Source of the DNA: Antrihabitans stalagmiti
Lineage (GTDB): Bacteria; Actinomycetota; Actinomycetes; Mycobacteriales; Mycobacteriaceae
Assembly: GCF_016482825.1 (NCBI RefSeq)
Contig: NZ_JAEMNV010000001.1
Span: forward strand, 496,001 to 560,000
Length of the DNA: 64,000 nt
Direction of reading: 5' to 3'
In this document: one piece after another, positions 49,466-58,092 of the stretch
Layout: each line of letters begins with the position of its first letter
Position numbering within the stretch: position 1 is the stretch's first letter
Program-made: the position numbers and the translations under genes
Notes under the pieces: generated by a model
Databases searched by the model: none
Seen by the model: only the letters and a program-made list of their open reading frames with translations
Told to the model about the DNA's origin: nothing

Positions 49466-51021
49466 GTGCGCTCCTTGGCTGCTCGTGTTCCGAGCCAGCG
49501 CAGCGGCCGTGAGCGCCCACTGGTCGGAACGGTGTACGTGTCGTGGCCGGCAAGTTTCCAGCTCGACAGCAGGACGTTCGCAGCGCGCCAGCCCGTTGTT
49601 GCGGCCCGTTCCATCAACGCGACAGGCAGGTCGATGCGAATACCGTCCCCTGCCAGGACAAGTCGAGAGTGTGGCGTCGATACCGTCGGCCGTGTTGCGA
49701 AATCGCCGAGTCCGAACAAGGGACAATCTTCGCGCCACAGCGTCGATTCGTGGACCACCTTGGCGTCGGCCGTTTCCGGATAGAGCTTGTGCAGACGTGC
49801 GACGAGTTGGTCCCGAATTTCGCCGTCGGTCTTGCCGCTCTCGTGGGAATGCGCTGCGTAGGCATGCAATTCGACGACAGTGCCACCCTTTGTCCGCGCC
49901 CACTCCGCCGCTTCGCGTTCGTAGCTGTCGAGGATGCTGATGTTGTCCAGCGGTGGCAGACCGCCTGTTCCGAGGAACGGCGAACGAGTCTCGGCGACCG
50001 GCCGGTCCAACCACTGTCGAACGACAAGGAACTTCGGTGCCGACCGAAGCCGCGCGACCTGATCACGCCACGTTGGGTCACCGAGCGTGGGTGAGCGCTC
50101 GACGATGCCACGTAACGCACCGACGTCGGTGGAGAGGACGACTCCGTCGGCGGTGGTGCTGCCCGAGTCGTGTTCGACGACGAAGGTGTCGCCTGCGGTC
50201 GCCTCGATGCTCGACACCGTTGTGTCCATTCGAAACTCGACGCCGAGGCGCTCGAGGTACGCGCGCAGCGGATTCCAGAGGCTGGTGTCGAATGCACTCT
50301 CCGGCACGTCGAACACAAGTCCCTCGTTCGAGCCGAGGAAGTAGATGTGGAACATGGTCGCCAACTCCGCGGCCGACATGTCGGTCGGCGCGGCGAAGAA
50401 GCTCCGCGAGAACACGTCGAACGCAAGATGTCTGGCCGGTTCGGGAAAGTTGATGCTCAGCAGAAATGCTTCTGCGTCGACGTTGTCGAGTTGGTGGAAG
50501 ATCTCCGGCACCGAGACCATCGCCAACGGAGCCGCCGCGCGGGGGTTCATCTTGACGAGGTCGCGCACCCGAAAGGTCGGGCTGCGCAATGCGAACGCGA
50601 TCGCGTTCCACGGTGGAGTTCGAGGCAATCCACGAAACCCGTCGACGCGACCATGTGCGTCGATCAGCGGATAGTCCTCCAGCGCAGTCAGCCGACGCAA
50701 CTGCGGGTCGGTACGGCGTAGGAGTTGGCGCAGGTTGTAGTACTGCCGGAAGAACGCGTGGAAGCCACGACTCATCGAGACGTCGGCACCGTCGTCCGTC
50801 CGTTCCGACCACGCACCGACGCGGCCGCCGAGGTACGACTCGCGCTCGATCACTTCGACACTGACACCACGCTCGGCGAGACCGGTTGCTGCGGCGAGAC
50901 CCGCGATGCCGCCGCCGACGACCACAACGTGTGGACGCCGAGCCAGAGTCCGGGCATCCTCGGACCCGCCGGCAGCGGGGTGGGTTACCAACCGGCGATC
51001 GCGACCTATCGAACGCGTCAT
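49462..51021 (-). CDS. crtU: CrtU-like carotene desaturase/methyltransferase (aromatic ring forming)
   Basis: 519 residues. VVVVGGGIAGLAAATGLAERG is the FAD-binding motif, and MSRGFHAFFRQYYNLRQLLRR is the stretch characteristic of CrtU-type enzymes, which desaturate a beta-ionone ring and shift a methyl to give phi-type aromatic end groups (isorenieratene, chlorobactene). LAGDGIRIDLPVALMERA near the C-terminus is the second flavin-contact region. Start ATG 51021 overlaps the methyltransferase stop (ATGA). The substrate should be the CrtYc/CrtYd product, gamma- or beta-carotene. Confidence 0.88.
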   Translation of the reverse strand: MTRSIGRDRRLVTHPAAGGSEDARTLARRPHVVVVGGGIAGLAAATGLAERGVSVEVIERESYLGGRVGAWSERTDDGADVSMSRGFHAFFRQYYNLRQLLRRTDPQLRRLTALEDYPLIDAHGRVDGFRGLPRTPPWNAIAFALRSPTFRVRDLVKMNPRAAAPLAMVSVPEIFHQLDNVDAEAFLLSINFPEPARHLAFDVFSRSFFAAPTDMSAAELATMFHIYFLGSNEGLVFDVPESAFDTSLWNPLRAYLERLGVEFRMDTTVSSIEATAGDTFVVEHDSGSTTADGVVLSTDVGALRGIVERSPTLGDPTWRDQVARLRSAPKFLVVRQWLDRPVAETRSPFLGTGGLPPLDNISILDSYEREAAEWARTKGGTVVELHAYAAHSHESGKTDGEIRDQLVARLHKLYPETADAKVVHESTLWREDCPLFGLGDFATRPTVSTPHSRLVLAGDGIRIDLPVALMERAATTGWRAANVLLSSWKLAGHDTYTVPTSGRSRPLRWLGTRAAKERT

Positions 51022-51755
51022 GATCCCTCGCGGGTCGGGACGTCTGCCAGGAACGTGTGAACGACGTCGCGCTGCCACCCGGTCATCGGTTCGGTGCGCA
51101 CACCGTCGAAACCGGCTGTACGCAAGCGCCTTTCGAATGCCGCAACGCCGTCGAAGTCCGAGACGCTGCGCCACAGATGCCGATAGAGCGTCGCGTCACC
51201 GGACGTGACCTTGCCGAGGGGAATGATGATGCTCCAGCACACCGCATTCCAGATGGCACGGGCGACAACCGAGTCTCGAACCGAGTATTCGTGCACCGCG
51301 AGTGTGCCGCCCGGCGCGAGCATGTTGCGGAACGCCCGCAACTGGCGACCTTGATCGGCCACGTTGCGAAGCAGGTAGGCAGCAAGGATTGCGTCGAACG
51401 GCCCCTGCACGCCCGCTTCTGCCATGTCCTCGACAGTCGTGTGGACGAAGCGGACCGACTCCGGCCAGTCCTTTGCCTTCGCTTGCGCGAGCATCTGCGA
51501 CGAGGCGTCTATCGCAACGATGTCGGCCAACGGTGCGGCGGCCAGTAGGGCTGCGGTGGAAGCTCCTGTGCCGCAACCGGCATCGAGCAACCGCAGTCCG
51601 GCCCCATCGCGGGGGAGTCGCAGCCGCAGCGCCGACATCCGTAGATGAGCGTGATAGCCGGGATTGGCACCGACGAGGCGGTCGTAGGACTTCGCGCCGA
51701 CATCGAACGCGGCGGGGACGGCATCGCGTGGCAGGCCCGATGCACCGACGGTCAT
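51018..51755 (-). CDS. SAM-dependent methyltransferase of the carotenoid operon (CrtT-like position)
   Basis: 245 residues, class I fold: LRLLDAGCGTGASTAALL is motif I, VAIDASSQMLAQAKAK motif II, and GPFDAILAAYLLRNVADQ the motif IV/post region of the UbiE/Coq5 type. Start ATG 51755 overlaps the crtYd stop and its own stop overlaps the crtU start. A methyltransferase gene sits beside crtY and crtU in Streptomyces carotenoid clusters (crtT), where its role is not settled; O- or C-methylation of an oxidised carotenoid or a quinone-like cofactor are the options. Confidence 0.85.
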   Translation of the reverse strand: MTVGASGLPRDAVPAAFDVGAKSYDRLVGANPGYHAHLRMSALRLRLPRDGAGLRLLDAGCGTGASTAALLAAAPLADIVAIDASSQMLAQAKAKDWPESVRFVHTTVEDMAEAGVQGPFDAILAAYLLRNVADQGRQLRAFRNMLAPGGTLAVHEYSVRDSVVARAIWNAVCWSIIIPLGKVTSGDATLYRHLWRSVSDFDGVAAFERRLRTAGFDGVRTEPMTGWQRDVVHTFLADVPTREGS

Positions 51756-52108
51756 GCGTCGGCCTCGTTTGTTGTCTGAATCATTTTCTGTTGCTTCGGC
51801 TTTCGTTTCTTGTGGTGTTCCCATAGCAACAGCGTGGCCGTGATCATCGAGAATCCGAAGAAGAAATCTTCGATCGGGATGTCCCATGGGAAACGGATCC
51901 CGCTCACGTGGTCGGGCGAGTAGAGCACTATCGGCGCACTCAGCTTCGTGAGCCAGCCGTCGACGAGAATCTGAAACGCGAAGACGATCGCCATCGTCGC
52001 CCAGTACGTGCTTTTACGGAAGAGTCCCGTTCGCAGGTAGGTCAGTTCCCACGCCACGACGACAACGATCGAGACGAGGGAAGGAAGTGTGTAGCCGATG
52101 CCGGTCAC
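51752..52108 (-). CDS. crtYd: Lycopene cyclase subunit (CrtYd-type)
   Basis: 118 residues with three membrane segments and the conserved D-I-P-I-E-D-F motif near residue 76, the same P-x-E-(E/D) motif as in the partner gene. Heterodimeric CrtYc/CrtYd cyclases are typical of Gram-positive actinobacteria and close lycopene ends to beta or epsilon rings. A charged tail (HHKKRKPKQQK) follows TM3. Overlaps both neighbours by 4 nt. Confidence 0.88.
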   Translation of the reverse strand: MTGIGYTLPSLVSIVVVVAWELTYLRTGLFRKSTYWATMAIVFAFQILVDGWLTKLSAPIVLYSPDHVSGIRFPWDIPIEDFFFGFSMITATLLLWEHHKKRKPKQQKMIQTTNEADA

Positions 52109-52458
52109 GAGGTGCGCTCCATCGTGTTACGTCGAGCCACGAACGTTTTCCAGCGATCGGTCAGCGCCTCGACACAGCTGTAGGTCAACAGTGCACAGAG
52201 CGGTATGACCAGGAAGAACACGAACTCCTCGATCGGAATGTCCAAGGGGAGGTCGAAGCCAGTTACGTAGCGTGGGTTGTAGGACCACACACTGCCGGCG
52301 ATCGCGATGGCGTCCCACACGAGAAAGACGGCGGCAACGGGCAGAATCGATCGCAGCGCGGTGCCGGGATCTCGATAGACCCGCGCGCCGAGAAACTCGA
52401 GCGGGATAGTCACCGCGACACACAACGCCATCACGATCAGGTACTGCCAATTGTCCAC
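52105..52458 (-). CDS. crtYc: Lycopene cyclase subunit (CrtYc-type)
   Basis: 117 residues, three membrane segments, with D-L-P-L-D-I-P-I-E-E-F near residue 70 as the conserved active-site motif. GTG 52458 is preceded by GGAGGGAGC, while the longer frame has no such signal. It begins 1 nt after the crtI stop and overlaps the crtYd start by 4 nt, ensuring equal production of the two cyclase subunits. Confidence 0.88.
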   Translation of the reverse strand: MDNWQYLIVMALCVAVTIPLEFLGARVYRDPGTALRSILPVAAVFLVWDAIAIAGSVWSYNPRYVTGFDLPLDIPIEEFVFFLVIPLCALLTYSCVEALTDRWKTFVARRNTMERTS

Positions 52459-52459
52459 G

Positions 52460-54052
52460 TCAGCTCCCTCCGGTTGCGCTCGACGCCGATGGTGCTGCTG
52501 CCTGTGAGGATACCGGCCCCGCAATACGTTCGGCTGCCAGCTTTCCGGAAATTAGAACCGGCGGTATGCCGACGCCAGGCGTCGTGCCACATCCCGCGAG
52601 CACGATGTTGTCGCTGCCACGCACCAGGTTCCGGCGGCGGAACGGGCCGGTCTGGCGGAACACGTGTGCGGAGGAGAACGGCGAACCCGCAACCATCCCG
52701 GCGTCGAGCCAGGTCTTCGGCGTATCGATGCGGTCGATCTGCAGGTTGTCCGAAATACCTTTGTAGCCGCGGCTTTCCAGCGTCGTCAGCAGTTCACGGA
52801 CGTAGGGGTCGCGCAATGTTTCCCAGTCGAGCGGTGCACTCACGAGGTTCGGGCACGGTGCCAGTACCGAAACCGGCTCGTAGACAGCCTCACCGCGGCG
52901 AACAAGCAGGGACGGATCCGTCTGGGCGGGCCGAGTGATCAGCAGCGACGGATCCGACATCACCTTTCCGCGTCCGCGCTTCGCGATGATCTCGTCGAAA
53001 GTGCCGTCCCACTTGGCACCGAAGTCGATCGTGTGGTGCGACTGCGCCTGCCAACCCTGTGCGACCTCGATCGGCACTGTCCCGTGCACAACGACAGCAG
53101 ACGGCGATACGCGGACGCGACGTCGTGGCCGTAGCCCGATCGGCTCGAGCAACTTGTCGGTGACCAGAAGGTCGGGCGTCAATACGAGCGCGTCGCACTC
53201 GTGGCGGCTGCCGTCGTCGCACACCACTGATCGCGCACGTCGACCGTCGAACTCGATGCTCGCGACGGACGTACCGGTTGCGAGGGTGCCTCCTGCAGTC
53301 GTGAACGCATCTGCCATCGCTGCGGCGATGTTTCGCATTCCGCCTGCCGGAAACGTCACTCCGAGCGAGGTGTCCATGTGCGCGATCGCGCCGTACGCGG
53401 CAAGAGCTTTGGCCGGGGCGACGCCGGCGTAGAGCGCCTGGAAGGTGAACACGCGACGCAGATTCGGATCCTTGATCAAGCGATCGACGTGCGGACCGAG
53501 ACGTCCGAACCCACCGATCCGCAACAACTGCAGAAAGTCCTTCGCCGCGGTGCGACCCGCGATCAGGTCGAGCGGCGAGTCGAAATTGGCGTCGATGAAG
53601 GTCCCGAACTCGGCGTCGAAGATGTCAGAGAGCCAGCTTCGCAGCCGTCGATAACGTGTGGCTTCCTCTGTCCCGCACTTCTTTTCGACCTCTGCGCTCA
53701 TGAGCTCGGGATCGGAGTACACGTCGATCGACGTGCCGTCGGCGAAGCGGGCATGGTAAGCGGGCGACAACGGGATCGGTTGTAGTTGCGGCACAGTGGA
53801 TTCGAAGGTAGCCCCGACCGCCGCGAGCGCTTCTGCGATCAGATTGGGCATGGTGAGCACACTCGCGCCGTAGTCGATCGAGTAGTCGTCCGCGACGTGG
53901 ACACCGACCCGACCGCCGACGATTGCTGCCCGTTCCAGCAGCGTGACATCACGTCCTGCGCCGCGAAGGTGCAGTGCCGCAGAAAGTCCTGCGAGCCCTG
54001 CACCGACGACGACGACTCGGTCGGTCGGTCCTGCAACAGTCCGTAAACTCAT
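52460..54052 (-). CDS. crtI: Phytoene desaturase
   Basis: 530 residues. VVVVGAGLAGLSAALHLRGAG is the N-terminal dinucleotide-binding motif, LERAAIVGGRVGVH follows as usual, and the C-terminal NIVLAGCGTTPGVGIPPVLISGKLAAERI is the bacterial CrtI signature. It carries out FAD-dependent four-step desaturation of 15-cis-phytoene to all-trans lycopene. Start ATG 54052 lies 7 nt after the crtE stop. Supports the lycopene-to-cyclic-carotene route of this operon. Confidence 0.93.
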   Translation of the reverse strand: MSLRTVAGPTDRVVVVGAGLAGLSAALHLRGAGRDVTLLERAAIVGGRVGVHVADDYSIDYGASVLTMPNLIAEALAAVGATFESTVPQLQPIPLSPAYHARFADGTSIDVYSDPELMSAEVEKKCGTEEATRYRRLRSWLSDIFDAEFGTFIDANFDSPLDLIAGRTAAKDFLQLLRIGGFGRLGPHVDRLIKDPNLRRVFTFQALYAGVAPAKALAAYGAIAHMDTSLGVTFPAGGMRNIAAAMADAFTTAGGTLATGTSVASIEFDGRRARSVVCDDGSRHECDALVLTPDLLVTDKLLEPIGLRPRRRVRVSPSAVVVHGTVPIEVAQGWQAQSHHTIDFGAKWDGTFDEIIAKRGRGKVMSDPSLLITRPAQTDPSLLVRRGEAVYEPVSVLAPCPNLVSAPLDWETLRDPYVRELLTTLESRGYKGISDNLQIDRIDTPKTWLDAGMVAGSPFSSAHVFRQTGPFRRRNLVRGSDNIVLAGCGTTPGVGIPPVLISGKLAAERIAGPVSSQAAAPSASSATGGS

Positions 54053-54059
54053 CTACTCG

Positions 54060-55178
54060 TCATGCCTCTCGCCGGGTTGCTGACAGTGCCATGCCACGGA
54101 GCAGTCGCTGAGCGGTCGGCGTGGCCTCCGACGTCTCCAATGCGACGATTGCGCGGTCGGTCAATCGTTCGATCCGGCGTTCCAGGTCCTCCACAACACC
54201 GGTTGTTCGTAGTACCTCATATACTCGTGCAAGGTCGTTGTCGGACATCGCTGTTCCTATGCAGCGCCGCAGCAGCGCGGACTCCTTCGGATTTGCTCGC
54301 TGTAACGCGAGCGCCAGCAGTACCGTTCGCTTTCCTTCGCGTAGATCATCGCCGATCGGTTTTCCGGTGACTGCCGGATCGCCGAAGACACCGAGAAGGT
54401 CGTCGCGCAGTTGGAACGCAATACCGATGTCGACACCGAATTGGCGATACGCACGGATCAGATCGGGTCCGGCGCCTGCCAATTCAGCGCCGAGATGTAG
54501 CGGGCGCTCCACCGTGTACGCAGCGGTTTTGTACCGATCGATACGCAACGCGGCCGCTTCGGACTCGTCTCGCTCCGCAACCGTCGCGATGTCGAGAACC
54601 TGACCGCCGATAACTTCGGTTCGCATGGCGGACCACACCGGCGCAACCCGCTTGTGCTCGTCCATCCGGAGGTAGGCCGACCGCAGCATGTCGTCGGCCC
54701 AGCACAGACCGAGATCGCCGAGCAGGATCGCGATTGCCTCGCCGTACTTTCGGGAGTCGCCCTCCCACTTGCCGCGACGGTGGCGGTTCGCGAACTGGAC
54801 ATGGACCGACGGTGCGCCGCGCCTGGTGCTTGATTCGTCCATCACGTCGTCGTGGATCAGTGCGCTTGCCTGGATGAACTCCTGCGCCGCGGCGACGGTC
54901 AGAACTGCCGTTGCCCGATCGCTGTCGGGGCTACCGCCTGCGCCCAACCATCCGGCCCAGGTGAACGACGGCCGCACCCTTTTACCGCCGTTGAGCACGA
55001 AGCTTTTCAGCACCTCGACGGCGTCGGCGAAAACAGGTCCGACCGAACCGACCGTCGCCTGCTGGGTTTCGAAGAACTCGGCCAACACGGCGTGCACCGA
55101 AGTTGCGAATGCCTGCCGCGAATCGACGTCGGATGCGAGCTTTTCGTGCTCTGCGACCATCGGGATCGGTGGGCTCAC
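54060..55178 (-). CDS. crtE: Geranylgeranyl diphosphate synthase
   Basis: 372 residues, trans-prenyltransferase. The first aspartate-rich motif is LIHDDVMDESSTRRG and the second FQLRDDLLGVFGDP, with GGKRVRP as the substrate-binding motif near residue 72. It extends FPP or shorter allylic diphosphates to GGPP, the precursor for CrtB. The GTG at 55178 was chosen since GAGGAGG sits five bases upstream and it overlaps the crtB stop (GTGA); an ATG at 55160 is the alternative. Confidence 0.92.
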   Translation of the reverse strand: MSPPIPMVAEHEKLASDVDSRQAFATSVHAVLAEFFETQQATVGSVGPVFADAVEVLKSFVLNGGKRVRPSFTWAGWLGAGGSPDSDRATAVLTVAAAQEFIQASALIHDDVMDESSTRRGAPSVHVQFANRHRRGKWEGDSRKYGEAIAILLGDLGLCWADDMLRSAYLRMDEHKRVAPVWSAMRTEVIGGQVLDIATVAERDESEAAALRIDRYKTAAYTVERPLHLGAELAGAGPDLIRAYRQFGVDIGIAFQLRDDLLGVFGDPAVTGKPIGDDLREGKRTVLLALALQRANPKESALLRRCIGTAMSDNDLARVYEVLRTTGVVEDLERRIERLTDRAIVALETSEATPTAQRLLRGMALSATRREA

Positions 55179-56134
55179 GCCGGCCTCCTCGAGGTGGGAG
55201 CGGGGGAGGTCGCGACGCGCGCGAAGGCTGTACCGGTAACTGCCTTGGCCGCGAGACCAAGACGTCGTGGGGTGCCCACTCGCGCTCGACCTGCGAAGAC
55301 GTTGTAGTCGAGTGCTTCTATTCGCTCGAGGATGCCGCCGTAGAGCGACAGTGCGGTGGCGGCACATGGCCGAGACCGCGGATGCAACATGGCGATGCCC
55401 GGCCGGGCGCGGTCGTACACCGACCGTGTGAACGCGATCTGTTCGATCAGTGCACGACGTACTCGGCTGTCGACCGTTCGATACTGCGCACACCACTCGA
55501 GCAACTCACGGTCGACACCGAAATCGGCCAACTCGTCGGCTGGTAGGTACACGCGGTCCCGTTGCAGATCCTCGGCCACATCACGAAGAAAGTTGGTCAG
55601 CTGAAACGCCTCGCCGAGCGCAGCGGCGGCCGGGGCGGCCTCCTCTTGATCGCAGACCGTCTCGAGTACCGGAAGAACCTGCAACCCGATCACTTCGGCC
55701 GACCCGTAGACGTAGCGCTGCAAATCTGCGCGCGTCGGGTAATCCGTCACGGTGAGATCCATATGCATGGAATGCAGAAAGTCCGTGAACAATGGCGTCG
55801 CAATGCTGTACCGAGACGCCGTGTCGACGACGGCAGCGAGCAGGGGATGGTCCGTGTGTCCGGTCGCCAATCCGGCCTGCAACGCGTCGCCGAGTTCCGT
55901 CAGAGCTGCTCGTACGCCGTCGATGCCCGTCGACGGGTCGGGCTCGTCGACGATGTCGTCGGCGTATCGGGCGAATCCGTACAGCGCATGCACTGCGGGC
56001 CGCTGCCTGGGCTGCAACAATCGGGTAGCGAAGAAGTAGGTGCGTCCGTGCATCGCGTTCAGACGCCGACATTCGCGGTAGGACGCAGCGAGCTCCGGAT
56101 CGGTGATGTGCGCCGCCGAGAGTTCCCGATTCAC
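55175..56134 (-). CDS. crtB: Phytoene synthase
   Basis: 319 residues, squalene/phytoene synthase family. The Asp-rich motif is FARYADDIVDEPD near residue 58, the second QLTNFLRDVAEDLQRDRVYLP near 180, and YVYGSAEVIGLQVLP the usual central signature. It condenses two GGPP to phytoene. GTG 56134 is five bases after GGGAGG and better supported than the upstream ATG. First gene of the operon; the promoter must lie in 56135-56362, where an inverted repeat is present. Confidence 0.93.
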   Translation of the reverse strand: MNRELSAAHITDPELAASYRECRRLNAMHGRTYFFATRLLQPRQRPAVHALYGFARYADDIVDEPDPSTGIDGVRAALTELGDALQAGLATGHTDHPLLAAVVDTASRYSIATPLFTDFLHSMHMDLTVTDYPTRADLQRYVYGSAEVIGLQVLPVLETVCDQEEAAPAAAALGEAFQLTNFLRDVAEDLQRDRVYLPADELADFGVDRELLEWCAQYRTVDSRVRRALIEQIAFTRSVYDRARPGIAMLHPRSRPCAATALSLYGGILERIEALDYNVFAGRARVGTPRRLGLAAKAVTGTAFARVATSPAPTSRRPA

Positions 56135-56177
56135 GACTGCCTCCCTTTCGAGCTTCGTTACCAAGGCTACCGGTTAG

Positions 56178-56198
56178 TGATGCACAAACGATGCATCA
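56178..56198. promoter_or_regulatory. Inverted repeat in the crt operon / diguanylate cyclase divergent spacer
   Basis: TGATGCA (56178-56184) and TGCATCA (56192-56198) are perfect 7-bp arms with a 7-nt spacer, 44-64 nt upstream of crtB. A further TTGATG follows at 56200-56205. A TANNNT match, TAGCCT, reads toward crtB at 56164-56169. Candidate operator for carotenoid expression; no regulator gene is adjacent. Confidence 0.45.
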
Positions 56199-56362
56199 AT
56201 TGATGGAAGCGTACATTTCCGAGCGAACGGCCGCCTACCAAGTGTTATTACCCCACGTCGCGGACACCGAAGCATTGAAAAGCACGGCCGGCGACTCCTA
56301 GCCTCGTAAGGTTCATTCTGCGCGGTCGGGCGCTGGTTGGTGTGGGTGAGGGAAGGTGGGGT

Positions 56363-57460
56363 GTGCTCCGATCGAACGTTCGTCGCTGGTGGCGGACCGA
56401 GTTCGATTACGGGTGGCTGCCCGCGTTTCTGGACCGGCGTTCCCTGAGCGGTCCGATTCGCGCTGCGATCGGCATCTGGTGCGCGATATTCGGGATCTGC
56501 GCGGTCCTCGTGCAATTCAGCGACAGCGGTCCGCGCACACCGACCACCCGAGCGTTCGTCGTCGTGCTGACACTGAGCGCCTTCTATGCGGCAGTGCGAT
56601 GGCCGACGATGCCGTGGCCGACCGAACGCAAGTCACTGTGGTTCGTTTGCTGGACCGAGCTAGGCCTTGCCGTCGCTGTGCTGTTCGGCACCGACGAGAG
56701 GCTCGCCGCGCTGCCTGGCTGCGGCCTTTTCGTCGTCATCGGCATGTACGTGACCCTGCTGCACAGCCCGCGTGTGATCGTCGCGCACCTGGCGTGGGCA
56801 CTGACGATCTGCATCGCCGTCGGCGTCCATGTCGCACTCGGGCCCAATCCGGACGTACCGGTTCTTGCAGGTCAGCTGCTCGTCCTCATGGGTTTGATCG
56901 TGCTCGTCCCGCTCGGATTGCACGTGGGGGTCACGTTTCTGAAGGAGGACGCCAGAGATTCCTACCGAGACCCGCTGACGGATCTGCTCAATCGCCGCGG
57001 AGTCGAGGACGAAGCGCAGCGACTGCTCGGCATACCGTCGACGGACGGCCTCGCCACGGTCGTCATGGTGATCGATCTGGACAGCTTCAAACGCCTCAAC
57101 GATGCGAACGGCCACGCCGGCGGCGACCTCGCATTACGCGCCGTGGCCCGACGGCTTGCCGATGTCGTTCCAGCGCACGGACTGGTCGGCCGACTCGGTG
57201 GCGACGAATTCACCGTGGTTCTGCTGTGCCGACCCACCGACATCGACGCGACGACCGAACGCATCCACAACGCCGTGTACTGCAGCGACGACCGCTTACC
57301 CATCACAGCCAGCACGGGTGCGTGGATCCTGACCAGGTCCACGCTGGACTCGCCAGCGGAGTACAGCACCTTCGAGGGCGTCCTTGCCCCGGCCGACCTC
57401 GCCATGTACGAGGCGAAGAAAGCCGGAGGCAACCGACTTGTTCGATGTTGGGAGCGTTAG
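56363..57460 (+). CDS. Membrane GGDEF-domain diguanylate cyclase
   Basis: 365 residues. About six hydrophobic segments lie in residues 30-195, then a GGDEF domain (DPLTDLLNRRG near residue 210, IDLDSFKRLNDANGHAGGD near 240, GRLGGDEF near 275). The active-site motif is intact, so c-di-GMP synthesis is expected. No RxxD inhibitory site is seen before GGDEF. GTG 56363 is preceded by GGAAGG at six bases; an in-frame GTG at 56342 is possible. Its stop overlaps the end of the convergent FKBP gene by 3 nt. Confidence 0.88.
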   Translation: MLRSNVRRWWRTEFDYGWLPAFLDRRSLSGPIRAAIGIWCAIFGICAVLVQFSDSGPRTPTTRAFVVVLTLSAFYAAVRWPTMPWPTERKSLWFVCWTELGLAVAVLFGTDERLAALPGCGLFVVIGMYVTLLHSPRVIVAHLAWALTICIAVGVHVALGPNPDVPVLAGQLLVLMGLIVLVPLGLHVGVTFLKEDARDSYRDPLTDLLNRRGVEDEAQRLLGIPSTDGLATVVMVIDLDSFKRLNDANGHAGGDLALRAVARRLADVVPAHGLVGRLGGDEFTVVLLCRPTDIDATTERIHNAVYCSDDRLPITASTGAWILTRSTLDSPAEYSTFEGVLAPADLAMYEAKKAGGNRLVRCWER

Positions 57461-58014
57461 TTCACCGCGACCGCGTCGATCACGAACACGAGCGTCTCGT
57501 TCGGCTTGATGCCGTTGCCGCCCTTGCCGTAACCGAGTTCCGGCGGCACGACCAGCAACCTACGTCCGCCTTCTTTCATCCCGATCAAACCCTCGTTCCA
57601 CCCGTCGATCACCGGCGCCTGACCGACCTGCTCGACGGTGAACGGCGTATTGCGGTCCCAGGACGCGTCCTTCTCCGCCTTGTCCGACCACGTCACGAGC
57701 TGGTACTGGACGGTCGCGTCGGTGCCGGCAACGACCTCTGCGCCCGTACCTGCGGTGAGGTCCTTGGTCAGCAATTGCGTCGGTGGCCCGCACGTGTCCG
57801 GAATCGTGATCTCGGGCCTCGAGTCAGGTTCGCCATCGACAACGACGTCGTCGGCGGTGCATACGGTGTCGAACGTTTTCGTCGTACTCGCTGCAGCCGA
57901 AGCACGTGAAGTTGTCGCAGCGGCAGAGGAATCGTCGTCCGATCCGCAGCCGGCCAACATCGGCGTGACGGCAAGGGCTGTGGCTATGGTCGCAATCGTG
58001 ATCTTGGAGCGCAT
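57457..58014 (-). CDS. FKBP-type peptidyl-prolyl isomerase lipoprotein
   Basis: 185 residues. The N-terminus is a lipoprotein signal ending in the lipobox L-A-G-C near residue 23, followed by a Ser/Ala/Thr-rich linker. The FKBP domain occupies about residues 80-185 (VQYQLVTWSD, VIDGWNEGLIGMKEGGRRLLVVPPELGYG, NETLVFVIDAVAVN). It catalyses prolyl isomerisation of exported proteins at the membrane surface. Start ATG 58014. Divergent from the DsbA-like gene (78-nt gap), a pairing that makes sense for envelope protein folding, though the DsbA-like protein has no signal peptide. Confidence 0.9.
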   Translation of the reverse strand: MRSKITIATIATALAVTPMLAGCGSDDDSSAAATTSRASAAASTTKTFDTVCTADDVVVDGEPDSRPEITIPDTCGPPTQLLTKDLTAGTGAEVVAGTDATVQYQLVTWSDKAEKDASWDRNTPFTVEQVGQAPVIDGWNEGLIGMKEGGRRLLVVPPELGYGKGGNGIKPNETLVFVIDAVAVN

Positions 58015-58092
58015 GGTCGGCCAGCCTAGCGGGTCGGCAGCTGGGGACCTGCCGACGGAATCTTTTGCCGCACCCGTGTTGTTGAACCGAAC

